Part shown: one piece after another, positions 10,155-17,793 of the stretch | How the letters are laid out: every line of letters begins with the position of its first letter | Position numbering within the stretch: position 1 is the first letter of the stretch | Source: Autumnicola musiva | GTDB lineage: Bacteria > Bacteroidota > Bacteroidia > Flavobacteriales > Flavobacteriaceae | Direction of reading: 5' to 3' | Length of the DNA: 64,000 nt | Assembly (NCBI RefSeq): GCF_031846585.1 | Contig: NZ_JAVRHK010000010.1 | Span: 62,001-126,000, forward strand | Notes under the pieces: model-generated | Told to the model about the DNA's origin: nothing | The model's input: only the letters and a program-made list of their open reading frames with translations | The model's database searches: none | Position numbers and translations under genes: made by a program

Positions 10155-10502
10155 ATTTATTATATTATATTATTAGATAAACTATCCAACTGTGTGAAGG
10201 GTTCGATAACAACTTTGGTTGACATCTAAACCTGCATCTGAAGAAACTTCAGAATTTTTTCACCATATATAATCCCCCACTTATTTGGCAGCCCATTTTA
10301 TCACTATCCCCGGCTCGTTAAGCTATCCATGCTAATATTTATACGAAACAACGATCTCATTCGCAGAAAAATGAACTTTAACTTTATTAAATCTTATATT
10401 TCACAGGAGGAAAGTTTAAAGCATTTTTTTATTTCAATAAAAACTCGTTGCTAACCTCACCACCGGAACAGATAGAAAAAATAAATATTTGATAATTTAT
10501 TT
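10155..10502. other. Intergenic region, 348 bp, with one plus-strand hairpin
   Basis: No gene is seen. The only structure is the hairpin plus T tract listed at 10237-10260. The rest is AT-rich and includes a near-SD string (AGGAGG) on the plus strand at about 10406 that is not followed by any sizeable reading frame. Confidence 0.5.
10237..10260 (+). terminator. Hairpin with T tract, oriented on the plus strand
   Basis: A 7-bp perfect stem (TCTGAAG at 10237-10243, CTTCAGA at 10247-10253) with an AAA loop is followed by ATTTTTT on the plus strand. This is a textbook intrinsic-terminator shape, but both flanking genes are on the minus strand, where no T tract follows. It would stop antisense transcription, or mark the end of an unseen plus-strand RNA. 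Confidence 0.45.
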
Positions 10503-11384
10503 TCAATGATCAATTCCAGATTGAAAAGGATCTTTCAGAAAACTTTCAATTTTTGATTCTATTTGAGCATGGTCTTTATCAGCACTAATAAACCCAATAA
10601 TGCATATATGTTCGTTACCGCTCATCCCGTAAATTTCATAGCCATCTTCTGGCCCGGTACGGCCAAAACTATAAAGGTCCATATTATGAACGTTTCCTTC
10701 TCTGATTTGGCGATGGTTCTCGTTGGGAGCATCATCATTGGGCGATTTTGCAAGAAAAAGATAATTGTTCACCTTTGGATCACCAAGATAATACCATTCC
10801 GGTGTAAAATCTTTAAACTTCCCACGAGGAGTATGCTTTTCCCCATCGGGCGTAACAAAATAATCTTCTGCCTCAGAAGAACCACCTACAACTCCTTCAT
10901 ATAGAAAAGAATAATCTCCTTGAGATTCTATCACTTTAACCACAACACGGTCTGGAAAGAACCAGTACTGAAAAGTAAAATCAGGATTCTTTGATTCCAG
11001 AATCACCAGGTCTCCTTCGGTTACATTTTTTATTATCCTTGTAGTCGACCCACTATCACGGCCAGCATGCCCAAAATTGTTTACAGTGTTGGGAAAACCT
11101 CTGAAATCTCCATTAGGACCTGGTTCCATATTAGATGCAATCCAATCATTCCCTTCATTATCAATAAAACTTTTGAATCCTGATACACCATCCTCTTTTT
11201 CAAAATAAACAGTACCCATTGGCATTTCAATTTTATAGCAGCCCGTTCCATTCCAGATTTCTTCTGTTAACTTTACCTTTTGGGCATTAACAGTAGTAAA
11301 GAGAAACACCAGGAAAAAAATAACCGTAAAAGATAATCTGCTGAATTTTATTCTGACTAAAATTTGTAACAATTCTACGAACAT
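10503..11384 (-). CDS. Secreted protein of unknown function
   Basis: I do not recognise the family. From the ATG at 11384 it has 293 residues: a signal peptide (hydrophobic core VIFFLVFLFTTVNAQ), then a beta-rich domain with many aromatic and acidic residues. The open frame extends upstream to a GTG at 11513, but that extension is not signal-like, so I prefer the ATG. Notable blocks are TGCYKIEMPMGTVYFEKEDG, an FGHAGRDSGS turn, and SPNDDAPNENHRQIREG. A beta-jelly-roll or lyase-like sandwich is possible. It sits between pectin enzymes and has a GTACAGGATA element 268 bp upstream, so a role in the same process is likely. Confidence 0.6.
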   Translation of the reverse strand: MFVELLQILVRIKFSRLSFTVIFFLVFLFTTVNAQKVKLTEEIWNGTGCYKIEMPMGTVYFEKEDGVSGFKSFIDNEGNDWIASNMEPGPNGDFRGFPNTVNNFGHAGRDSGSTTRIIKNVTEGDLVILESKNPDFTFQYWFFPDRVVVKVIESQGDYSFLYEGVVGGSSEAEDYFVTPDGEKHTPRGKFKDFTPEWYYLGDPKVNNYLFLAKSPNDDAPNENHRQIREGNVHNMDLYSFGRTGPEDGYEIYGMSGNEHICIIGFISADKDHAQIESKIESFLKDPFQSGIDH

Positions 11385-11651
11385 TAATGAGCATTTTAAA
11401 TTCATTAATCCCAGCAATACTGGAGCCTGATTCACATAAATTTTTGGGCCGCTATTATCTAGGTTGATTACCACCTTTGAATGAATTCTTATTGTTATCT
11501 CTAGCAGAAACACATAAAGAAAGATTCAAAGAACAAATGAGGCTAAAACTTAAATCCGGGTTTTTCATATTAGTATTTAACAATATTAAGCGAAGTCAAA
11601 TCTTAAAAATTCATTTAATGGAATTACAATTTATTTTTAAATATAATAATG

Positions 11652-11668
11652 CTATCCTGTACCTTACT
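11652..11668 (-). promoter_or_regulatory. GTACAGGATA upstream element (before the unknown secreted gene)
   Basis: In gene direction it reads AGTAAGGTACAGGATAG, close to the sites at 39685-39700 and 42888-42908. It starts 268 bp upstream of the chosen start codon of the unknown secreted protein. Confidence 0.5.
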
Positions 11669-12007
11669 GCAAATCACCATATACACTAAGTTTTTAATTC
11701 CCATTTCCCCTTATCAACCTATATTTTTTCAGCCAATTATAATTCTCTCCTGTTATTGTTCAATCGGAAATTTAAACACCTTATAATTTGGTGCAATTTT
11801 TTCAATAGCGAAACAAACTGGTCCCATTTCATACATTTCTGATTAAGTAGAGCCACAAGAGGGATAATGCCATTGCTCTCTTATTGTCAGCTTATAAATG
11901 TTACCTTTGACTCTTTCCACCAAACAAATTATGTAATTGTAGGTTGAACACCTTTATCCGTCTTTTGAATAGATAGCATCATATTTGTAAAATCTCATGA
12001 AGTAATT

Positions 12008-12037
12008 ATGTAATACTATTTGCAAATAGTATTACAT
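12008..12037. repeat. Perfect 30-bp palindrome
   Basis: Half-site ATGTAATACTATTTG (12008-12022) is followed directly by its exact reverse complement through 12037, with no mismatch and no spacer. The symmetry fits a dimeric DNA-binding site or a hairpin in RNA. It has no T tract on either side, so it is not a standard terminator. It lies about 440 bp past the stop of the PL1 gene and 624 bp before the start of the unknown secreted gene. Confidence 0.8.
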
Positions 12038-12475
12038 CAAACTACAAGTCGTTTTAAAGCTTATGTAAAAAGGAGGATAAAATGCTTTTGTTGAATTCGA
12101 TAAATAACGACCCATGATCTATAATTATCTGGAATAATTTTTACAGTTTGGCTCTATAGCTCTTACCTCCTCCCCTTCTGGAAATAATTGATTAAAGATT
12201 ACCTATTGAAGTCAAACTCATATCAGGTTTATTTTGTGGTATAACCAAATTACTATAGAAGGGAAATTTTTATCATGAAGATTTTATTTTTAAATTCAAT
12301 ACAACACTAATAGCTAACAAAAATTTAATAATATTCACCACAGTTTAGATAAGAATTATTAAGCTAAGGCAGCCTCTAAAAGGCTATGTGAATGGAGGTT
12401 GAGAATAAAAACCCCGAACCTTTCACAAAATTAATTTTCCCATGACCAAGTTAACCACAAATTTTTCTAATAAAA

Positions 12476-13798
12476 TTATTTTATACTATTCAGGTATTTC
12501 TCCAACATAGTATATCCATCTTCCGTTACCTTATTTCTGTCTTCAGCATTACCTGGATTAAGACCATTTTCAAGTTCCCAATTGTCGGGCATACCATCTC
12601 TGTCCTTATCAGAAGGAGCAGGACCAGATTTCAATGTAGGCCAGCCACCCACATCTTTCTGGCTGTTGATAATCTTACCTGTACGATTTTTAACGTCCTT
12701 CACAATTCGGCTGTCTACTGCATCTCTTTTTGGCAAGCTGGCACCACCAGATTCCAGCACCTTTTTATACGCTATTGTAGCTTTTTTTGTTTCCACCGGA
12801 CCTGACTCAAAGGGTAGATTTTGCTTATAAGCCTTTACTTGGTTTTTTGTCCAGCTGTGGTCAAAATCTACAAGGCTCCAGGGATCCTCGGAAAGCTTTC
12901 CGTTGTAGTAATTACCGGCAAAATAAGCACGATTATATGGAGAACCCGTGGAATAAGCGATCCCAGTAAGTTTTGAATCCGGTCCAGGAACCAAATAGTT
13001 ACCAGCATAGTTGAGACGAGTAACGCTTTGTTCATCGGCATTGTACCCGGCATGTCCCCCACCCCAGTTATAGATGACATTATTCCTGAAATCGAGCAGC
13101 AAGCCTTCAGGATCTTCATTGTGTGAATTGGTATTATAGTTTCCCGGCCGCGGATTGCGTCCGTAGTTGTGGGCGTAAAGATTGTTCAGAAAACTGTATT
13201 TTGCGCCACCGGTTCCGCGGATTAAAGATCCGTAACCATGATTTTCAGGATTAAGTCCTTCGGTGATGAAGCACCATTGTACAGTGACCTTGGTCAGGCG
13301 AGGTTCCCGCGTGGAGGCGGAAAGAACCTCATCTGTACTCCAGCTAGCAGAACAATGGTCGATAATAATGTTTTCTCCTGCTCCAATTGAAATGGCGTCA
13401 CCTCCATCACCCACGTCACCCAACCGGATCCGAATATAACGAACCACTACATCATGCGTACCTATTCGGAGCTTGGCGTCCCGAAAGGCGATGCCGTAGC
13501 CTGGAGCTGTCTGTCCCGCGATGGTAATATATGGATTCTCTAATTGAATATCATCTTCCAAAACAATGGTACCTGAAACATCAAATACCACGGTACGCCG
13601 GCCTTTCTTCTCCACTGCCCAACGAAAGCTCCCAGGACCGCTATCCTCAAGATTTGTCACATACAGAACTTCTCCCCCACGCCCGCCTTTCGAGTAGGCC
13701 CCAAATCCTTCGGCACCGGGAAATGCAAGTTGTTGAGCTTCTAGTGTGAAAAAATTCAATAATAACAAGAGAGCTATTAATATATTATTACTATTCAT
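12476..13798 (-). CDS. Pectate lyase, PL1 family, secreted
   Basis: A 440-residue protein with a signal peptide ending FTLEAQ. The parallel beta-helix opens with LAFPGAEGFGAYSKGGRGG (24-42) and GPGSFRWAVE; the PL1 core is marked by ITIAGQTAPG (91-100) and by DHCSASWSTDE at 147-157, the conserved acidic strand near the calcium site. The C-terminal ~45 residues hold a Ca-binding DKDRDGMPDNWE loop followed by GYTMLEKYLNSIK, an ending shared with the other lyases here. Expected reaction: Ca-dependent beta-elimination of polygalacturonate giving 4,5-unsaturated oligomers. A 49-bp gap with a hairpin separates it from the propeller gene upstream, so they may be co-transcribed. Confidence 0.93.
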   Translation of the reverse strand: MNSNNILIALLLLLNFFTLEAQQLAFPGAEGFGAYSKGGRGGEVLYVTNLEDSGPGSFRWAVEKKGRRTVVFDVSGTIVLEDDIQLENPYITIAGQTAPGYGIAFRDAKLRIGTHDVVVRYIRIRLGDVGDGGDAISIGAGENIIIDHCSASWSTDEVLSASTREPRLTKVTVQWCFITEGLNPENHGYGSLIRGTGGAKYSFLNNLYAHNYGRNPRPGNYNTNSHNEDPEGLLLDFRNNVIYNWGGGHAGYNADEQSVTRLNYAGNYLVPGPDSKLTGIAYSTGSPYNRAYFAGNYYNGKLSEDPWSLVDFDHSWTKNQVKAYKQNLPFESGPVETKKATIAYKKVLESGGASLPKRDAVDSRIVKDVKNRTGKIINSQKDVGGWPTLKSGPAPSDKDRDGMPDNWELENGLNPGNAEDRNKVTEDGYTMLEKYLNSIK

Positions 13799-13824
13799 AT
13801 CGAAATTATTTAATTTGAAGTCTT

Positions 13825-13855
13825 AGAAATGATTTATAATATCTATATCATTTCT
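13825..13855 (-). other. Stem-loop overlapping a stop codon
   Basis: A perfect 9-bp inverted repeat, AGAAATGAT (13825-13833) and ATCATTTCT (13847-13855), encloses 13 nt. It covers the stop codon of the beta-propeller gene and lies just before the PL1 gene. No T tract follows, so it could be an mRNA processing or stability element rather than a terminator. Confidence 0.4.
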
Positions 13856-15557
13856 GGAACCTACCTAAAACATCTGAATTCAATTTAACTTTCACCATGC
13901 CCATGGGATGGAAGCGTCGATCTAAATCTATAGCTGCGTACATAATTGTATAAACATCATTCCCTTCCGGTATCAGGCAGAGTGGTGTACGCATTATATC
14001 CCACCATTTATTCACTTTAGTCTCTATTGGTACATATCGGGCCTCCGACCAGTTGTATCCATTCTTAGAAATTGAATAGCCTATCATATTAGGTAAATGA
14101 TGTCCCCAACCTTCTGGGCCACCATCGAAAATTGCAATATAAAGGCCATTTGATAATTGGCTTACAATTGGGTTTTCAACGAAATTAGGGTGTATGGATT
14201 TAATTGGGTTCAGCGTAGTATCCATGCGCGCCCAGGGACCTTCCAATTTATCTGCCTCAGCAAGACCTACAAACCAACCTTCTCCCGTTTTCTTAGGATA
14301 ATCTTTCCAGGAATCAAAAGGGTAAGCCCCACTGTAAAACCCCAGCCATTGATTATCGACTTTAAAAGGAAAAAAAGATGCTACGCCCTGGCGGCCTTCC
14401 CAGGGTTGAGAATTAAGCCCTGGCTCTATAATTATACCTTTATCTTTATAAGGGCCACCGATGCCTTCCATACCTTCCTTCACTGATTCTGCTTGCCAAA
14501 TCCGACCAAAAGAATGATTGGGTTCTATTTCTTCATGAACTGTGTAAGCTAAATAAAAACCATACCATCTATTTGCTTCTTCGTTGAAAATGGGCATAAA
14601 AGACCATATGGCGGCACGCCGGTCATTTATAGGGTTATCGTCTTCAGTTAGGGCATAATTACCACTGGATTGGTAAAGCGTAGATTGTCGTTTCCAATTA
14701 ATCGCATCGTCACTCGTCCAATGGCCAATGCGGGTTTTTATCCGATCGTGATAAGCTTCCACACCTATTTCACCGGCACGCTCTGTAGGAAACATATGGT
14801 ACATCCCATTAATTTTTACGCAGCGTCCTCCTTCAAATCCACCCTGAATTCCTTCTGTTCCAGGCATACCTTCATCCACCACCGGTTTTTCCGGCCCCCT
14901 AAGGATTTCAAAAAGAGGTTTTTCATCTGAATAACCTTCTATAATAAAGGTATCCCATTGCCGTCCGTCAGGTAATTCCACATCCCGTTTAATTAGATCC
15001 TGTTCGTTTTTTATAACACCCACTATAGTAAATGATCCCAAACCTTCAAGATTTATTTCCTGTCTACCGGCTGGATAAGAAACAGCATATATATTGGCAG
15101 CGGGCAAACCTGTAACGGTCAATGCATTGCCCAGCAATCGCTGGTACTTTTCCGTATCAAATTTTTGGATACTCTTGTTCCCAAAGATTGCGATTAGCAC
15201 CTTCACCGGCTCTATAAAGCTTAGTTTTAATGGAGAATGCAGATCATTTTTATTCCTATCAGCAGGTATTTTGACTCCGGTAAGCCCTTCAATTTCCGGT
15301 GCCACTCGCATTATATTATGATTTGCTCCTGATAATACTTGTCCAAACTTTACCGTTTTAAAACTTTCATAGCCTTTAGATTCAATTTCAAAATCAGATC
15401 CTTGCCAGGTACTATTTCCTTTTTTTTCAGTTTGATCTAGTTGCTGAGCGGATCCTGGAATACTTTTTCCTTTTACTTCTTCAACACCATTTATGACGGA
15501 AGAAAAAAGCATCAATAAAACAATGGGAAACGGAAAGAACATTTTTGAATCTCTCAT
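13848..15557 (-). CDS. Secreted five-bladed beta-propeller glycosidase-like protein
   Basis: A 569-residue protein with a signal peptide (hydrophobic core FFPFPIVLLMLFSSVING). About 180 residues of unusual beta-rich N-terminal region precede a C-terminal propeller (about 220-565) with repeated blade signatures such as GHWTSDDAINWKRQS, WYGFYLAYT, GYSISKNGYNWSEARYVPI and VYTIMYAAIDLDRRFHP. This is the GH43/GH32/GH117-type architecture, but I cannot match one CAZy family or name the catalytic acids. Lying between GH127 and PL1 genes, an arabinan- or RG-directed exo-glycosidase is plausible. The start could be Met1 or Met6. Confidence 0.65.
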   Translation of the reverse strand: MRDSKMFFPFPIVLLMLFSSVINGVEEVKGKSIPGSAQQLDQTEKKGNSTWQGSDFEIESKGYESFKTVKFGQVLSGANHNIMRVAPEIEGLTGVKIPADRNKNDLHSPLKLSFIEPVKVLIAIFGNKSIQKFDTEKYQRLLGNALTVTGLPAANIYAVSYPAGRQEINLEGLGSFTIVGVIKNEQDLIKRDVELPDGRQWDTFIIEGYSDEKPLFEILRGPEKPVVDEGMPGTEGIQGGFEGGRCVKINGMYHMFPTERAGEIGVEAYHDRIKTRIGHWTSDDAINWKRQSTLYQSSGNYALTEDDNPINDRRAAIWSFMPIFNEEANRWYGFYLAYTVHEEIEPNHSFGRIWQAESVKEGMEGIGGPYKDKGIIIEPGLNSQPWEGRQGVASFFPFKVDNQWLGFYSGAYPFDSWKDYPKKTGEGWFVGLAEADKLEGPWARMDTTLNPIKSIHPNFVENPIVSQLSNGLYIAIFDGGPEGWGHHLPNMIGYSISKNGYNWSEARYVPIETKVNKWWDIMRTPLCLIPEGNDVYTIMYAAIDLDRRFHPMGMVKVKLNSDVLGRFQK

Positions 15558-15695
15558 TTTTTTCTTAAATCAGGTCTGGTTCAATTCCGAATACCTCAGC
15601 AATTTTTGATAGTTTTCACGTTTAGCAGGAATAGTAATATCCTAGTTCTTACCAGAAAGGTCCAGAGAATATCCTTCAGGTTTATTTAATCCTGC

Positions 15696-15735
15696 AAAGC
15701 ACAGCCTTCAACCTAAAAGCACAGCCTTCAACCTA
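15696..15735. repeat. Perfect tandem duplication of a 20-bp unit
   Basis: The 20-mer beginning AAAGCACAGCC and ending TTCAACCTA occurs at 15696-15715 and again, identically and without spacer, at 15716-15735, in the gap between the GH127 gene and the propeller gene. It looks like a recent slippage or duplication in the leader of the propeller gene. Confidence 0.85.
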
Positions 15736-15753
15736 ATTGTTATTTCTTCTTCT

Positions 15754-17787
15754 TTAGTAGGACAACCAAACTGTCATTTCCTCGGCATCTCGGTTCCCCC
15801 AGGCGAAATATGGAATAAGCCTAACAGGATGATTTCCCTTAGAAGTATTGTCTTTCGGCTTATATAATTTATTTTCCCATAATGTAGAATTATTAAAAGA
15901 AACTTTCGTATTCAAGCCTATCAAATCTCTGTTTTGAATCCTGATATTCTCAGGATGAAAGCCGGAATCCAAATTAAGAGCAACTTCGTTGATGCTAACA
16001 TCTTCAGGAAGATCTTCAGATTCCAGGCAATAAACCAAAGGCCCCCTTTTAACAGCGACCTGATTTCTGGTTTCTTCTACCAGAGGATTTGCCTGCATCA
16101 CCTGTACCGGCATGGGTAGATCCAGCTTTATCTTATCTCCCTTCTTCCATCTACGATCAATCCTGAAGTAAGATTCGGCATTAGGCATATCAGAAAATTT
16201 TTCACCATTTACGCTAATTGAAGAATTTTTACTCCACCCCGGTATTCTAAGGAAAATACCGTATTCATTTTTTGGAGCATTTTCAACAGTAAGTGTGATT
16301 TCGCCATTCCATGGATAATTTGTAACCTGTTTAATAGCAACCTTTTCACCGTCTGCCGTTTTACTTTCCATTTTATTGCTCCCATATAAATTAACATATA
16401 GCCCTTCAGGTGAAAGATTATAGGCATAGTTATTTACCTGGGCCAAGGTTCTTGCTACATTTGGTGGACAACAATTTGACAGAGATATATATCCTTTTCG
16501 TTCATTTCCCCAACGTTGTTTAAACGGGAGATCATCTGATACGTTCAACGGATTATTATATAAAAACTTTTTTCCATCCAGATTTATTCCCGATAGTACA
16601 CTATTATACAAAGCTAATTCAACGATATCGGCATATTTTGCATCTCCGGTAATTTGCAGCATCCTCCAGTTCCATAGAACATTACCAATATTAGCACAGG
16701 TTTCCGCATGGGCAGTGGCATTGGGCAACTGATAAGGACGGCCGTATGCCTGATGGATTTTTTGCACATCTACCGGATTATAAGAGGTACCATCAGGCGA
16801 AACACCATCATATAAAGAGCCACAGGCACCGGTGATATACATCTTTCTGTAAACCACATCCTGCCATATAGACTGAAGGTTTTCAATCAGTTTATCTTCA
16901 CCGGTCTCGGCATAAAGATCGGCTACTCCGGCATAAAGATAATTCGCCCGGACAGCATGCCCCATAGCTGTGGTCTGCTCCCGAAAGGGAATCCTGTCTT
17001 GATTGTCATCCGTACCTTCATTTGTCGTTCCTCTTATATTGATGAGATTATTTGCCAGTTCCAGGTATCTGGGATCCCTTGTGGTCCTGTACATCTCAAC
17101 CACGCCCATATAATGAGAAGGACAAATAGCATTTCTTGCCAGTTCTGGTGAGGCTTTTTTATAAAATTTATATAAATAATCGGCTACACCAATAGCTATA
17201 TTCAAAAAATTATCTTTTCCCGTAGCCCTATGATGAACACAGGCTGCAGTCATCAAATGGCCCATATTATATTTTTCGAAACCAAGTTGCTTTTTAAGCT
17301 CCTCCGGCCCAAGAGTACCCCATCGCTCTTCAATAAGGACGGGTGTATGGATATAACCATCTCTCCGCTGAGCCTTATCTATTAGCGCTATAGCTTCATC
17401 CATCTGCCTGTTCAATTCTTGATCTTTAGTTGATGAATATACAGACGCCATGCCTTCAAAAACCTTATAGAAATCACCGTCGTGAAAAGATGGACCGTCA
17501 TGTGTGCCCTTCATTAAACCGGCTGCAATCTCAAAATTGCGATAGGCGTGTGTTATATCTTCATTATGATATAGCTCCCACATAAACGGCAGGGTACTTT
17601 CTGTCTCCACATCAAACTGCTCTTTCCAGAATCCATTGGTCCAGGTCACGTCTCCCATTCCCAGACTTTGCAATTTTGAATGCGGACTTTTTGAATTGGC
17701 CACAAGACCATTTCCCTGGGCTACACAATAACTACCAAATCCAAGGAATAGTAATAAACTTGAAACTATCTTTAACATGTTCAACAT
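15754..17787 (-). CDS. GH127-family beta-L-arabinofuranosidase (DUF1680), secreted
   Basis: A 677-residue protein with a signal peptide ending YCVAQ. The (alpha/alpha)6 domain carries HAETCANIGNVLWNWRM around 360-376 and LSNCCPPNVART around 436-447. By comparison with the characterised enzyme HypBA1, Glu362, Cys364, Cys439 and Cys440 sit at the zinc-binding positions, with Cys439 the nucleophile, so the active site looks intact. The C-terminal third is beta-sandwich. The family removes beta-L-arabinofuranose, a sugar of arabinan decorations and RG-II. It is 6 bp downstream of the large PL1 gene, so the two are co-transcribed. Confidence 0.9.
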   Translation of the reverse strand: MLNMLKIVSSLLLFLGFGSYCVAQGNGLVANSKSPHSKLQSLGMGDVTWTNGFWKEQFDVETESTLPFMWELYHNEDITHAYRNFEIAAGLMKGTHDGPSFHDGDFYKVFEGMASVYSSTKDQELNRQMDEAIALIDKAQRRDGYIHTPVLIEERWGTLGPEELKKQLGFEKYNMGHLMTAACVHHRATGKDNFLNIAIGVADYLYKFYKKASPELARNAICPSHYMGVVEMYRTTRDPRYLELANNLINIRGTTNEGTDDNQDRIPFREQTTAMGHAVRANYLYAGVADLYAETGEDKLIENLQSIWQDVVYRKMYITGACGSLYDGVSPDGTSYNPVDVQKIHQAYGRPYQLPNATAHAETCANIGNVLWNWRMLQITGDAKYADIVELALYNSVLSGINLDGKKFLYNNPLNVSDDLPFKQRWGNERKGYISLSNCCPPNVARTLAQVNNYAYNLSPEGLYVNLYGSNKMESKTADGEKVAIKQVTNYPWNGEITLTVENAPKNEYGIFLRIPGWSKNSSISVNGEKFSDMPNAESYFRIDRRWKKGDKIKLDLPMPVQVMQANPLVEETRNQVAVKRGPLVYCLESEDLPEDVSINEVALNLDSGFHPENIRIQNRDLIGLNTKVSFNNSTLWENKLYKPKDNTSKGNHPVRLIPYFAWGNRDAEEMTVWLSY

Positions 17788-17793
17788 TTTAAA

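Larger units (their letters stand above)
11385..12475. other. Long non-coding region (about 1.1 kb) with palindrome and upstream element
   Basis: This is the longest gene-free stretch of the window. No frame with recognisable protein features is visible on either strand. It contains a GTACAGGATA-type site (11652-11668) and a perfect 30-bp palindrome (12008-12037). The remainder is AT-rich without repeats I can define. Its length suggests a long 5' leader, a small RNA, or a decayed gene; nothing in the bases decides between these. Confidence 0.5.

Noticed and set aside
11385..11689. Coding sequence in the long gap, including a plus-strand frame at 11477-11689 and the 5' extension of the minus-strand frame to 11513
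   Set aside because: Both are AT-driven, lack family features and a convincing start context; the signal peptide fixes the minus-strand start at 11384.
15696..15735. CRISPR array
   Set aside because: Only two adjacent identical units with no spacer; no other regularly spaced repeat or cas gene is seen.
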